Shown: positions 52,122-61,104 of the stretch, piece by piece | How positions within the stretch are numbered: the first letter of the stretch is position 1 | Layout of the letters: every line of letters begins with the position of its first letter | DNA from: Clostridiaceae bacterium | GTDB lineage: Bacteria; Bacillota; Clostridia; Lachnospirales; Lachnospiraceae | DNA length: 64,000 nt | Assembly (NCBI GenBank): GCA_910575585.1 | Contig: CAJTGF010000021.1 | Coordinates: 1-64,000, forward strand | Direction of reading: 5' to 3' | Translations under genes and position numbers: made by a program | Notes under the pieces: generated by a model | The model's input: the letters and a program-made list of their open reading frames with translations, nothing else | Database searches by the model: none | Told to the model about the DNA's origin: nothing

Positions 52122-52655
52122 TCACTCCGTCCACTCCAACTCCTCTTCATCACCAAATTCCCAATCCGTATTCCACCGCATGCCACGCCCGGCCTCCATT
52201 GCGGACTGGGGTTTCAATTCTCCCCAAACCCTGTCAATGCTTGCCGCCGCTTTCACCTCTTTCCCATCGCCATCCGCTTCCAACGCCCCGCCGGCCTCAC
52301 TCCCGGCCGATCCCTGTCTCATCCTTTGATTCACTTCCCGGACAGCCTCATGCACCTTGACAATATGAGGATTGGCCTCCAGCATCTTCTGGCAGAAAAC
52401 CAACACCTTCTCCCTAAAAGACTCCACAGCCCTCTGGGCCGTTCCAAATATCTCATCAGAAAAAGTCTGCGCCTCATGCTGATCCCCCGACCGCTCCTCC
52501 ACATACTCCTTAACCTCCACATACTCCGGGCAGCTCTCCGGCTGCCCAGTGGCGATCCCCGCCATCCTTCTGCCCGCCGTCCCGGCGGTCGCAGCTGCCG
52601 CCAAAAACACGGCAAAAAACAGCCCTACCACACAAAAGATATTCCATCGTCCCAT
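52122..52655 (-). CDS. Hypothetical secreted or membrane-anchored protein (177 aa)
   Basis: The N-terminus MGRWNIFCVVGLFFAVFLAA and AATAGTAG form a signal peptide or anchor. The mature part is acidic and helical (EAQTFSDEIFGTAQRAVESF, REKVLVFCQKMLEANPHIVK), ending in a tryptophan-rich acidic tail (WNTDWEFGDEEELEW). No family was recognised. Its upstream region contains the large palindrome at 52804-53053. Confidence 0.6.
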   Translation of the reverse strand: MGRWNIFCVVGLFFAVFLAAAATAGTAGRRMAGIATGQPESCPEYVEVKEYVEERSGDQHEAQTFSDEIFGTAQRAVESFREKVLVFCQKMLEANPHIVKVHEAVREVNQRMRQGSAGSEAGGALEADGDGKEVKAAASIDRVWGELKPQSAMEAGRGMRWNTDWEFGDEEELEWTE

Positions 52656-52803
52656 AGCATCAGACGTTCCTTTCTAAATGGATCTCTCTTGTTAGTATGA
52701 CTGTTTTTCAAAAATCTACACAGATGAAGTATTATTTTTCCAGAAAACTCCCCTCATATCATGCTGCCTAACCCGGATAAACCAAAACTTTAAATTCGTT
52801 ATG

Positions 52804-53053
52804 TTGCTGTATTGTTGAGTGAGCAATGGGCGGGGATTGTCGTGAGGCCAGTCAGAGGAGAGCTGTCCCGTCCGGGTTCAGATATGCCAAACATTCCGAT
52901 GAGCCCAAAGCGGAAAACACTCGGGGTGAGGCCCTCCTGTTTTCCTGGTCTCATCGGAATGTCTGGCATATCTGAACCCGAACGGCACACAGCCTGCCTT
53001 CCCTCCCGGGGCCACGACTAAATCCGCCCATTGCTCACTCAACAATCCAGCAA
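52804..53053. repeat. 250-bp near-perfect palindrome
   Basis: Outer arms 52804-52833 and 53024-53053 match 29 of 30 bases as inverted repeats. Inner arms 52873-52903 and 52950-52980 match 30 of 31. A further GGAAAAC/GTTTTCC pair (52912-52918, 52939-52945) lies inside. The parts between arms are only loosely complementary. This could be a MITE-like element or a large structured RNA; it fills the 440-base gap between the HAD gene and the 52122 gene. Confidence 0.85.
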
Positions 53054-53097
53054 TTCCATTATTTTCCTATTTTGCCCAAAATATCGTTCTTAAGGGT

Positions 53098-53730
53098 CTA
53101 AACCAGCGCTAACTCCAGTACCTGGTCCAGGCTGGATATCACCCCTGCGGCCCTGCTCTGATCAATGCGCTCCCCATGGCGCGGCTTCAAAGCATACACC
53201 TGCAGTCCCGCGTTTTTGGCCGCCTCAATCCCGGCAGAAGAATCCTCCACGGCAAACGCATGCTCTTTTGTCACGCCCAGCCCCTCTAAAGCCTTTAAAT
53301 AAATTTCCGGGTCAGGCTTGTGAGCCCTGCAGTTCTCGCCGCTGATCCGGTAATCCACCAGACTCCGCACCCCCGCCGCGTCGATGAGCGCGTCAATAGC
53401 TGTCAGTTCCGAAGACGAAGCGATGCCGATCTTTATCCCCCGCTCCTTAAGAGCCCTAAACAACGGCCCCACCTGCGGATCCGCCAATTCTCCATAAGGT
53501 TCTGGATGGCAGGCCCGATATGCCCGGTACTCCATCAGCATCTCCTGCCGCAGCTTTTCATCCTCCGGCACCAAAGCCTCCCAGATGGCCTTCTCATTGG
53601 ACCCTACAAAATCCAGGGACTCATCCCAGACAAAATCCTTTTCCCGAAGAAAGGCTTCCCGCCGCTTCTGATAAAAATGCTCCGTGTCAGCCAAAACGCC
53701 GTCCATATCAAACACAATCCCCTTGATCAT
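53098..53730 (-). CDS. HAD-family phosphatase / beta-phosphoglucomutase-like protein
   Basis: ATG at 53730 (MIKGIVFDMDGVLADTE) is chosen because it opens the HAD motif DxDGV directly; the frame extends 21 codons upstream. Later motifs are IGIASSSE (motif II), HKPDPEIYLKAL (motif III lysine) and AVEDSSAGIEAAKNAG (motif IV). The cap is of the helical type. It lies downstream of the SIS deglycase and PTS genes with a hairpin between, so it may act on a phosphorylated sugar of that pathway. Confidence 0.88.
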   Translation of the reverse strand: MIKGIVFDMDGVLADTEHFYQKRREAFLREKDFVWDESLDFVGSNEKAIWEALVPEDEKLRQEMLMEYRAYRACHPEPYGELADPQVGPLFRALKERGIKIGIASSSELTAIDALIDAAGVRSLVDYRISGENCRAHKPDPEIYLKALEGLGVTKEHAFAVEDSSAGIEAAKNAGLQVYALKPRHGERIDQSRAAGVISSLDQVLELALV

Positions 53731-53832
53731 AATCCAAACCAAGCCTCCCTTTTTCCTGCCAGCCCTTTTGCAACCGTTCAGATACCCCTTCAACTGTTAC
53801 GCCCTTTTTACAGGCTCCGCCGCCTACATCCT

Positions 53833-53861
53833 CCCGGCTGACACCGCAACAGTCAGCCGGG
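53833..53861 (-). terminator. Hairpin between the SIS and HAD genes
   Basis: CCCGGCTGAC (53833-53842) and GTCAGCCGGG (53852-53861) pair perfectly over ten bases with a nine-base loop. No T-run follows on the minus strand, so it is more likely an mRNA-stability or partial-termination element than a full terminator. Confidence 0.5.
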
Positions 53862-53873
53862 AAACAAAGATCA

Positions 53874-54857
53874 TCAATACTCAAGCTTCCACATATACCG
53901 TCTCACGCTTAACGGATGCTGACGCGCATAAGACAGCTCCTCCGCATACACCCGGAACACGGCGGTATGTAAAAGCGGGTTAAAATAAGTGGCCACATCC
54001 CCGCTGATCTCCGAAGACAGCCCGTAATCCTTGGCATCCACCACGGTGGTCAGCGCGTCAAACCTGTGCAAAAACGTCAAAGCGCGGCTGTCAATGTTTC
54101 TGGTCTTCCCGTCGTTCATCAAAAGCACAAACGGCACATCCTTGTCCACGATCTCAAAAGGCCCGTGGAAAAACTCACCGGAGTGGAAGCTTCCCGAATT
54201 GATCCACTGCATCTCCATCATCAGGCAGATGGACGTAGAATAAGCCACCTCCGCGCTGCCGCCGCTGGACATCACGTACACTACCGGCGCGTCCTTATAC
54301 TTGCCGGCAAACTCCTTAGCAGACCGTTTCGCCGCCTGGGCGCTGTTTTCCGCCAGATCAAAGATCTTCCCAAACCCGTCTATCATCTTGTCATACTTCT
54401 CATACCCCTCCACCTGCTGCAAGATCTCCACAGCCAGGGCAAGGACATACCCCATCTTCTCCAGTTTCGCCGCGTAATTGGCCTCAAACCCATGGATAAT
54501 GCTGTAATCCGCATCCTTTGTCAAAGCGGAGCCCTCCACATGCGTCACACTGATGACCGTAGCCTTTGCCGCCTTAGCCACGCTGTTGGCCTTCACCGTC
54601 TCCGGCGTGGACCCGCCCAGAGACGCAGAGATCACAACCGTATTCTCCCCAAGCCAGTCCGGCGTGTCATAATTAAACTCATTGGCAGTAAAATGGCTCA
54701 CCCTCAGCTTCCTGCTGGCATTGGACAGAAAATACTTGGCCGGATACAATTCGCTCTTGGAAGCCCCGCAGCCCACAAACGCCACATTCTCGATCTTCTT
54801 CTTTGCCACAATAGACGCCACGATCTCTTTCACCTGATTCAGATTAATGCTGTACAT
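53874..54857 (-). CDS. SIS-domain sugar-phosphate deglycase/isomerase (FrlB/GfrF-like)
   Basis: The 327-residue protein has two SIS domains: NVAFVGCGASKSELYPAKYF and VVISASLGGSTPETVKANSV in the first, and VVYVMSSGGSAEVAYSTSIC and GSFHSGEFFHGPFEIV in the second. This is the pattern of fructoselysine-6-phosphate deglycases and relatives that split Amadori sugar phosphates to glucose-6-phosphate plus an amine. A mannose-family PTS directly upstream would bring in and phosphorylate the substrate. The exact amino compound cannot be read from sequence. Confidence 0.8.
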   Translation of the reverse strand: MYSINLNQVKEIVASIVAKKKIENVAFVGCGASKSELYPAKYFLSNASRKLRVSHFTANEFNYDTPDWLGENTVVISASLGGSTPETVKANSVAKAAKATVISVTHVEGSALTKDADYSIIHGFEANYAAKLEKMGYVLALAVEILQQVEGYEKYDKMIDGFGKIFDLAENSAQAAKRSAKEFAGKYKDAPVVYVMSSGGSAEVAYSTSICLMMEMQWINSGSFHSGEFFHGPFEIVDKDVPFVLLMNDGKTRNIDSRALTFLHRFDALTTVVDAKDYGLSSEISGDVATYFNPLLHTAVFRVYAEELSYARQHPLSVRRYMWKLEY

Positions 54858-54888
54858 AAAAACTACCTCCTATAAATAATCATATTTT

Positions 54889-55728
54889 TTACACCAAAAT
54901 ACCTAACGCGTTTACCACGATGCCGCCAACGATGCAGATCACCAGCAGCCACCCGGTAGGAACCTTCCTCCTGATCAGCGCCAGCATCCCAAGGGTCACC
55001 AGAAGGCTGATGGCCTGGGGCAGGATCGAATCCACCACATCCTGCAGCACCAGCCCTGTGCTCTCAAAAGCAATCGGCGTCGTGATCCCCACCATGCTGG
55101 CCACCATAGCGCCTACCACCATAAGGCCCACAATGCCGCACACATACATCAGCTGGTCCATAAGACCGCCGCCCTGAAGCTTGGTCAGATACTTGCTGCC
55201 CATGGTATACCCCAGCTTCCCTCCGTACCAGGTAACAAACCAGGCCGGAATAAACGAAAGGATGATCGCCAGAATAGGCCCCAGGATACTGCCCTGCTGG
55301 GCCAGAGAGATCCCCAGTCCAAAGGCGATAATGCGCACCGTTCCCTGGAAAAACGAATCCCCCACTCCCGACAAAGGCCCCATAAGCGACGTCTTCACCG
55401 CATTGATGGTATCCGGATTAAAATTCTCCCTGTCCAAAGCGTACTGCTCCTCCATGGAAGCCGCCAGCCCCAAGGTAAACGCGCTGGTCTGAGGCGTGCA
55501 GTTGTAAAACGCCATGTGGCGCTCATAAGCCTCCTGTTTATGCTGCCTCTGGACCGGGTCGCTCTCATCCGGATACAGCTCATCCAGCGTAGGCGCAATG
55601 CCGTACAAAAATCCCATGTTCATCTGACGCTCATAATTCCACGACGCCTGGATATTCCAGGACCGCCAAAAGAACTGAAAATACTTCTTAAAATCAGAAC
55701 GCTTTTTAACCGCCATTTTCTCACCCAT
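54889..55728 (-). CDS. PTS mannose/fructose/sorbose-family IID component
   Basis: The 279-residue membrane component has the IID start FKKYFQFFWRSWNIQASWNY and the blocks FNCTPQTSAFTLGLAASMEE-like FYNCTPQTSAFTLGL, KTSLMGPLSGVGDSFFQGTV and IISFIPAWFVTWYGGKLGY. Several membrane segments fill the C-terminal half. With IIC it forms the channel for sugar uptake. It lies 15 bases after the IIC gene. Confidence 0.93.
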   Translation of the reverse strand: MGEKMAVKKRSDFKKYFQFFWRSWNIQASWNYERQMNMGFLYGIAPTLDELYPDESDPVQRQHKQEAYERHMAFYNCTPQTSAFTLGLAASMEEQYALDRENFNPDTINAVKTSLMGPLSGVGDSFFQGTVRIIAFGLGISLAQQGSILGPILAIILSFIPAWFVTWYGGKLGYTMGSKYLTKLQGGGLMDQLMYVCGIVGLMVVGAMVASMVGITTPIAFESTGLVLQDVVDSILPQAISLLVTLGMLALIRRKVPTGWLLVICIVGGIVVNALGILV

Positions 55729-55742
55729 AACCGGCTTCCTCC

Positions 55743-56540
55743 TTACAGATCATCTTCCAGAGGGTCATAATCATCCAGACCATCCCCCGCCAAAGCCCCC
55801 GGGCCTGCCGCTGTCCGAAACTTCAGACCGCTTAACACAACGGCAATGATGACCGCGAAGATGGCAATGGCAGTGATATTCAGACCCAGATACCCTACCA
55901 GGAAAAATCCAAGAACAAAAAACACCGTCAATTCCTTATTCAGCATGGTCGACAAAAGCAGCGCGATACCATAGGCCGTAAGGAACTTGCTTCCCAGATT
56001 CAGGCCATCCGTAAACCAGGCCGGAACCACGCTGACAATACTCTGGACCATATCCGTCCCCATGTACACAGCCAGGAAAATGGGGATAAAATACATAAGC
56101 GAATAAAACAGCGTCCCCCACACAATATGCATCTGCCATGCCCGGTCAAACCTGCCCTGCTCAATAGCCCGGTCCGCCACATGGGTCAGATTGGCCAGCA
56201 GCGTTCTCACCACCACGCCGATCATCTGCCCCAGCACGGCGATCGGCACAGCCAAAGCCAGCGCCGTCTCCATGGTAGCGTCGGTCAAAATGGCAAAAGC
56301 GCAGGTAATAATAGCCGCCATGTTCATGTCCGGCGGAGCCGCCGCACCGATATTGACGATGCCAAGGCTCATCAGCTCCAGAGAAGCGCCTACCAAAAGG
56401 CCTGTAGGCAGATCCCCCAAAGCCAGACCCACCAGCGTACAGGTAAACAGCGGCCGCTCCATATTGAGCCGTCCCAGGATCCTGGAATCCAGGATGCAGA
56501 CAACGCCGATCAGTCCCAGAATAATCGAAACACCTAACAT
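55743..56540 (-). CDS. PTS mannose/fructose/sorbose-family IIC component
   Basis: ATG at 56540 (MLGVSIILGL) follows GGAGGAAC; an upstream in-frame start adds six residues. The 265-residue integral membrane protein has DSRILGRLNMERPLFTCTLV and GLALGDLPTGLLVGASLELM, both standard in IIC of this family, followed by multiple membrane helices and an acidic tail (DDYDPLEDDL). It forms the transport channel with IID. Confidence 0.93.
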   Translation of the reverse strand: MLGVSIILGLIGVVCILDSRILGRLNMERPLFTCTLVGLALGDLPTGLLVGASLELMSLGIVNIGAAAPPDMNMAAIITCAFAILTDATMETALALAVPIAVLGQMIGVVVRTLLANLTHVADRAIEQGRFDRAWQMHIVWGTLFYSLMYFIPIFLAVYMGTDMVQSIVSVVPAWFTDGLNLGSKFLTAYGIALLLSTMLNKELTVFFVLGFFLVGYLGLNITAIAIFAVIIAVVLSGLKFRTAAGPGALAGDGLDDYDPLEDDL

Positions 56541-56580
56541 GATCCGTTCCTCCTCCATCTATCTTTGGAATATCCCCGCC

Positions 56581-57045
56581 CTACAGCGCCATGGTCTCCG
56601 CCTTGTGGCTGGGCGTCTGCTGTACATTCAGACGGATCCCCATAGCCATAAGCTTTTTCGTATCCTCCACTTCCTTCTCTGTCAGGAAGATGGAACTGGC
56701 ATACTGCTTCGCCTCCGGCCTGTTGGCCAAAGCGCCGTAATTGATCTCCGGGATCTTTGGATACGCCTCACAGAACGCCCTAAGGGTCCCCGTGTTCCCG
56801 AATATCATCATGATATTCTCGTTCAGTGTCTCCACCTTAGGCATCTTGGCCAAGGTAGTCTCCAGGCTGAAGATATTCAGCCGCACACCCGCAGGCTTGC
56901 TAAGGGAAAGCGCCGTCTTCTTTAGCTCATCCGACGCGGCCTCATCATCCACAATGATGATCCTCTGCGCTCCCACATAGCCGGTCCACGCAAACACCAC
57001 CTGCCCGTGGAGCAGCCTGTAATCCAAACGCACCAATTTAATCAT
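56581..57045 (-). CDS. PTS mannose-family IIB component
   Basis: The 154-residue cytoplasmic protein starts MIKLVRLDYRLLHGQVVFAW; the phosphorylated histidine is His13 in LLHGQV. RIIIVDDEAASDELKKTALS and IMMIFGNTGT follow the IIB fold. It passes phosphate from IIA to the incoming sugar. The start overlaps the IIA gene by four bases (ATGA). Confidence 0.93.
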   Translation of the reverse strand: MIKLVRLDYRLLHGQVVFAWTGYVGAQRIIIVDDEAASDELKKTALSLSKPAGVRLNIFSLETTLAKMPKVETLNENIMMIFGNTGTLRAFCEAYPKIPEINYGALANRPEAKQYASSIFLTEKEVEDTKKLMAMGIRLNVQQTPSHKAETMAL

Positions 57046-57464
57046 AGGTCATCCTCCTGTTCCTGTTCTCTCTCCCGCAGCATCCGCGCGCAGTCAATGA
57101 TCTGCGACCGCGCCTGACCGATCACCTCCTGGATCCCCTCCGGGCTAAGGGGCTCCTGGGCCATGCAAAGGCACAGCGCCAGACTCAGATTCATCCCGCA
57201 GATAAGCTCTGTCTTCGGGTAATCCGGCAAAAGCGTTATCATATCATTGTTCACGCTGCCCCCTAAAACATCGGTCAGGATAAACACCTGGTCCTCTGGG
57301 TCAAAACTGTCCATCAGACGGCGCGCGGCTGTGACAACACTTTCCGTCTCATCCCTTGTGGTGGCCACTGCGTATACATTGGGAAGTTCCCCAAGGACCA
57401 TGGTAATGGTATCCCTGACCCCTGCCGACATCCCTCCGTGTGACGCAAGTATAATCCGGTTCAT
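57042..57464 (-). CDS. PTS mannose-family IIA component
   Basis: The 140-residue protein opens MNRIILASHGGMSAGVRDTI, with His9 as the phosphorylation site, and has VFILTDVLGGSVNNDMITLL. It is the first gene of the operon IIA-IIB-IIC-IID-SIS deglycase. A strong promoter and repeats lie upstream, divergent from the GntR regulator. The acidic tail REREQEQEDDL is extra to the domain. Confidence 0.93.
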   Translation of the reverse strand: MNRIILASHGGMSAGVRDTITMVLGELPNVYAVATTRDETESVVTAARRLMDSFDPEDQVFILTDVLGGSVNNDMITLLPDYPKTELICGMNLSLALCLCMAQEPLSPEGIQEVIGQARSQIIDCARMLREREQEQEDDL

Positions 57465-57511
57465 GGATCTCCTCCTTTCTCCTTATTCGCTTCTTCGTCT
57501 TATATCATCCT

Positions 57512-57571
57512 AAACGTTATAGACGTTTCATTCGTTATGGACATACTACCGCATAAATGGCAAATTGTCAA
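57512..57571 (-). promoter_or_regulatory. PTS operon promoter with repeat operators
   Basis: On the minus strand TTGACA (57566-57571) and TAGTAT (57543-57548) are 17 bases apart. Directly downstream are two copies of GTCYATAACG and the inverted repeat AAACGT-TATAG-ACGTTT (57512-57528). Such sites just past the -10 suit a GntR/UTRA repressor that is relieved by the sugar phosphate. Confidence 0.78.
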
Positions 57572-57613
57572 TACCCATTTTCAAAAAAAACTTCTGTTTT
57601 CTTCACAAATTCC

Positions 57614-57642
57614 TTGACAGACATTTCCAAACTACGTATAGT
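57614..57642 (+). promoter_or_regulatory. Promoter of the GntR/UTRA regulator
   Basis: TTGACA (57614-57619) and TATAGT (57637-57642) are separated by 17 bases and lie 66 bases before the regulator ATG. It is back to back with the PTS promoter, so one repressor could govern both. Confidence 0.78.
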
Positions 57643-57707
57643 GGTGTTATAAAGAACAAGACGATATAATGAATAGGATCTTATAGAAAACCAAGGAGGC
57701 CATTTCC

Positions 57708-58430
57708 ATGAATGAACGCACAGCCGTGCCGCTGTACATGCAGATAAAAGAAGACATCAAAGCCGCCATTCAGCAGGGGGTATACAAGGCCAAGGAGAAG
57801 ATCCCCACCGAGCCGGAGCTAAGCGCCGAATATTCCGTCAGCCGCATCACCGTGCGCCGGGCCATTGAAGAATTGTGCGGCGAAGGATATCTGATCAAGC
57901 GCCAGGGCCTTGGCACCTTTGTCAGCACCCCCCGCATCCACCGCAAGATAACCGAGGGCAACCGGTTAGAAAGCTTCTCCACCCTATGCCAAAGCTGCAA
58001 TATGGTGGCGGGAGCCCACCTTCTCAGCCGCCAGATCGTGCCAATCCGCCAGGAAGAACAGGAATTTTTCGGCCTGGGATCCGATGCCCTCCTGATCTAC
58101 GTGGAGCGTCTGCGCACAGCGGACAACCTGCCTATCTTCCTGGAAAACATGTTCTTCCCCTACCAGACCTACCGGGGCCTGATGACGGAGGACTTAAACA
58201 ACCGCTCCATCTTTCAGGTTATGAAGCAGATCGACGGACGCACTGTCAACGATACCTCCCGCCGCACCCTGGAGATCGCCAAGGCGTCCCCAAAGCAGGC
58301 TCAGAAACTGGGCATTTCCACGGGAGAACCTTTGCTGTTCATGAACTGCTATTTCATCGACCAGGAAGGCCATCCTCTGTGCATCGGGCGGCAGTACTAT
58401 GTGGGCAGCCGGTATATGTTCGAATTATAA
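57708..58430 (+). CDS. GntR-family regulator with UTRA effector domain
   Basis: The 240-residue protein has a winged HTH (VPLYMQIKEDIKAAIQQGVY, KIPTEPELSAEYSVSRITVR, RAIEELCGEGYLIKRQGLGT) and a UTRA domain from about 90 with the RLRTADNLPIFLENMFFPYQ and YFIDQEGHPLCIGRQYYVGS blocks. UTRA regulators usually bind phosphorylated sugars or amino-sugars. It is divergent from the PTS/deglycase operon and is its likely repressor. AAGGAGG precedes the ATG. Confidence 0.93.
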   Translation: MNERTAVPLYMQIKEDIKAAIQQGVYKAKEKIPTEPELSAEYSVSRITVRRAIEELCGEGYLIKRQGLGTFVSTPRIHRKITEGNRLESFSTLCQSCNMVAGAHLLSRQIVPIRQEEQEFFGLGSDALLIYVERLRTADNLPIFLENMFFPYQTYRGLMTEDLNNRSIFQVMKQIDGRTVNDTSRRTLEIAKASPKQAQKLGISTGEPLLFMNCYFIDQEGHPLCIGRQYYVGSRYMFEL

Positions 58431-58434
58431 AAAA

Positions 58435-58474
58435 GCAGCGGACCCGCTCTTTTCGAAAGAACGCAGTCCGCTGC
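58435..58474. terminator. Bidirectional terminator between GntR and yitT genes
   Basis: GCAGCGGAC (58435-58443) pairs with GTCCGCTGC (58466-58474); inside, TCTTTTCGAAAGA adds a second stem. An A-run precedes it, giving a T-run on the minus strand. The two flanking genes converge here. Confidence 0.7.
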
Positions 58475-58499
58475 CGCACTATCTGTTTTGTGTAAAAAG

Positions 58500-59357
58500 T
58501 CAGTCATACTCTTTCTTCATCGTAAACCCTCTCCCTCTCACCTCATTCACCTGATGGATCACAATAAACGCCTGAGGATCCAGCTTTTGTATCAGCTGAT
58601 TCAGCTGCGCCAGCTCCCGGTTGTTGACCACTGACATGACCACATATCCCTCGCGCTTCAAATGCCCTGTCTTTGACCGAAACAGGGTCACACCCCGGTC
58701 CAGCTCCCTGGCTATGGCCTGATTGATCTCCTCATAACGTTCCGTCACGATCTTCACCTGCATCCTGGCTTTCCCCAAAAGCAGCACCTTGTTCAGCACC
58801 GACGTGTAAGACAGCACCAGCAAAATGCCGTAGAGCACCATCTCTTTGTCTGTAAACACGATCTGCAAAAGCAGGATCCCCGTGTCCATCCCGTTCATTG
58901 TCACGGACACCGGCAGCCCCATTTTCTTGTTCAGCACCAGCGGAGGAATGTCCATGCCTCCTGTAGAAGCCCCTTCCCGGATGACCACCCCGATCCCGGC
59001 CCCGATAAGGAGCCCGGAAAAGATCACTGCCAGAAGATTATCATCCGTCACCTTTCCCAGCCCAGGCATGCTCTGGAACACGGACAAGATAAATGGGTAA
59101 TAAAACGTGCTGATAACCGTAGTCAAGGCAAATTTTTTTCCCAGCACCACGGCGCCCGCAACAAACATGATCACGTTAAACACCGACACAAACGCCTGGA
59201 TCGGCACCCCGAACTGGTGATAAAAAAACAGCGCCAGCCCCGTAGTTCCCCCTGTGATCAGCCCATTGGGCAAAATAAAGAGCGTTACGGCCAGGGCATA
59301 CATGGTATTGCCCGCCAGTATCCAAAAAATACTTCCCAACTGTTTCAAATTTTTCAT
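58500..59357 (-). CDS. yitT: YitT-family membrane protein (DUF2179)
   Basis: ATG at 59357 (MKNLKQLGSIFW) follows GAGAGGAG. About six membrane segments fill the first 190 residues, with the family block LPNGLITGGTTGLALFFYHQ and REGASTGGMDIPPLVLNKKM. The C-terminal DUF2179 domain has GVTLFRSKTGHLKREGYVVM and QKLDPQAFIVIHQVNEVRGR. The family is common in Firmicutes and the transported substrate is not known. Confidence 0.92.
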   Translation of the reverse strand: MKNLKQLGSIFWILAGNTMYALAVTLFILPNGLITGGTTGLALFFYHQFGVPIQAFVSVFNVIMFVAGAVVLGKKFALTTVISTFYYPFILSVFQSMPGLGKVTDDNLLAVIFSGLLIGAGIGVVIREGASTGGMDIPPLVLNKKMGLPVSVTMNGMDTGILLLQIVFTDKEMVLYGILLVLSYTSVLNKVLLLGKARMQVKIVTERYEEINQAIARELDRGVTLFRSKTGHLKREGYVVMSVVNNRELAQLNQLIQKLDPQAFIVIHQVNEVRGRGFTMKKEYD

Positions 59358-59439
59358 CTTCTCTCCTCTCATTTATCCTTTTGATCAACGATCCGATCTT
59401 CCGCCGTTCATCTACCTCACTACTACACTAAAGTCCCAC

Positions 59440-59469
59440 AAAAAAACCGCCTGCAAACCCTGCAGGCGG
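59440..59469 (-). terminator. Intrinsic terminator of deoB
   Basis: On the minus strand CCGCCTGCA (59461-59469) pairs perfectly with TGCAGGCGG (59447-59455) around a five-base loop, followed by seven Ts (59440-59446). It ends the deoB transcript 30 bases after the stop. Confidence 0.9.
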
Positions 59470-59498
59470 CTCTCTGGAGCCATCCGTAGACGGCCCCA

Positions 59499-60689
59499 TT
59501 ATCCTATTTCCTCCAAAATCGAATCTCCAATGGTTCCTTTTGGCATCTTTACCATAAAATTATCGGCAATGGTAGCGCCGATAACCGCAAACGTATCCTT
59601 CTCCGGCAGAGGGCCTCCCCCTGTCATAGAAGGCGACCATGCCAGAAACGGCACCTTCTCCTTGGTATGGTCCGTTCCCTTGTAAGTAGGGTCATTGCCA
59701 TGGTCCGCGGTGATGATCAGCAGATCATCCTCCTTAAGCTTTTCAAGAAGCATCCCCAGCTTCTCATCAAACCGCTCCAATTCCCGTCCATACCCCACAG
59801 GATCCCTCCGATGTCCCCACAGCGCGTCAAAATCCACCAGATTCACAAAGCACAGCCCTGTAAAATCCTTGTCCGCCAGCTCAATGGTCTGCTCCATGCC
59901 ATGGACGCTGCTCTTTGACTTATGGCTTTCCGTAATGCCCTCCCCGTCAAAGATATCCCGGATCTTGCCTACGCTGATAACATCGAAGCCAGCCTCTTTT
60001 AAGGCATCCATAGCCGTCTTGCCGTAAGGCTTCAGCGCATAGTCGTGGCGGTTGCTGGTCCGCTTAAACTGGCCCTTCTTCTTCCCCACATAGGGCCTGG
60101 CGATGACCCGTCCCACCTTCCACTCATCCCGCATGGTCAGTTCCCTGGCGATCTGGCAGCACCGGTACAGTTCCTCCAAACCGAAGGTCTCCTCATTACC
60201 GCATATCTGCAGCACGGAATCCGCGGAAGTGTACACGATCATATCCCCTGTGGCGATCTCATGCTCCGCCAGCTCATCCAGGATCTCCGTACCGCTGGCA
60301 GACTTGTTGCCCACGATCTTATGGCCTGTCCTGGCTGACAGCTGATCCAAAAGCTCCTGGGGAAACCCGGTGTCCGTAAATGTCTGAAACGGCTTTGTGA
60401 TGTGAAGCCCCATCATCTCCCAGTGGCCTGTCATGGTATCCTTCCCCACGCTGGCCTCCAAAAGCCGTCCGTAATACCCCAACGGCTTATCCACCGCCGC
60501 CACATGCTTTAGGGGATGAAGATTGGCTAACCCCATGCGGGCCAGGTTGGGGATCACAAAAGGATCCATGTGGTCGTCAATATGGCCTAAGGTATCCGTC
60601 CCCTCATCGTCATACTCCGCCGCGTTGGGCATTGCCCCTACGCCCAGGGAGTCAATGACAATGGTAAAAATACGTTTATATTTTTTCAT
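59499..60689 (-). CDS. deoB: Phosphopentomutase
   Basis: The enzyme converts ribose- or deoxyribose-1-phosphate to the 5-phosphate in nucleoside salvage. ATG at 60689 ([20 protein letters not shown]) follows GGAG; the frame extends nine codons upstream. The metal ligands are in the [12 protein letters not shown] segment, [16 protein letters not shown] and [20 protein letters not shown], the alkaline-phosphatase superfamily pattern. At 396 residues it has the usual length. It has its own terminator and is a single gene here. Confidence 0.96.
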   Translation of the reverse strand: MKKYKRIFTIVIDSLGVGAMPNAAEYDDEGTDTLGHIDDHMDPFVIPNLARMGLANLHPLKHVAAVDKPLGYYGRLLEASVGKDTMTGHWEMMGLHITKPFQTFTDTGFPQELLDQLSARTGHKIVGNKSASGTEILDELAEHEIATGDMIVYTSADSVLQICGNEETFGLEELYRCCQIARELTMRDEWKVGRVIARPYVGKKKGQFKRTSNRHDYALKPYGKTAMDALKEAGFDVISVGKIRDIFDGEGITESHKSKSSVHGMEQTIELADKDFTGLCFVNLVDFDALWGHRRDPVGYGRELERFDEKLGMLLEKLKEDDLLIITADHGNDPTYKGTDHTKEKVPFLAWSPSMTGGGPLPEKDTFAVIGATIADNFMVKMPKGTIGDSILEEIG

Positions 60690-60869
60690 AGCGATCACGC
60701 TCCTTATGTGGTACATTATACAGAGTTTTCACAGATTTGTCGATGGATTCCTGCTGCTTTATCCCCGGAAAATATTGCTGACAAATCCAGACCGCAGCCT
60801 TTACACCCCCTAAATTTTCCATTATAATAAAAGCATAGGAAACTGTTATTATGATCCCGGAAAAGAGGT

Positions 60870-61067
60870 GTGACAATGCCAAACGGTTTGGAAATTATAA
60901 AAGCTGCCATTGATGATTTTAAAAAGATCCAGGACTACATGGTGTCGGCTAAGAAGGAAAACGCCACGGAAACCTACGAAAAATTAAAAAAAGAATATCT
61001 TTCTCTAAAAGCCATACTGACTGTAGCAGGAGTGAACCTTACAGACATTGATGAAATAAAAGAATAA
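60870..61067 (+). CDS. Small conserved-looking hypothetical protein (65 aa)
   Basis: GAGGTG lies seven bases before the ATG. The product is a charged helical protein, NGLEIIKAAIDDFKKIQDYM followed by YEKLKKEYLSLKAILTVAGV and a TDIDEIKE end. No signal or membrane segment. Its short divergent gap from deoB (about 180 bases) holds TATTAT-like -10 boxes. Function unknown. Confidence 0.7.
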   Translation: MTMPNGLEIIKAAIDDFKKIQDYMVSAKKENATETYEKLKKEYLSLKAILTVAGVNLTDIDEIKE

Positions 61068-61098
61068 GCCAGAGAGCCGGAATGCTCCCTGGCTTATT
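61063..61098. terminator. Bidirectional terminator-like hairpin
   Basis: AATAAGCCAG (61063-61072) and CTGGCTTATT (61089-61098) form a perfect ten-bp stem. It overlaps the stop of the 65-residue gene and lies just before the end of the convergent nfnB gene. Confidence 0.7.
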
Positions 61099-61104
61099 CA
61101 TGTC

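Noticed and set aside
54066-54875. 269-codon plus-strand frame
   Set aside because: Antisense to the well-supported SIS deglycase; composition is shadow-like.
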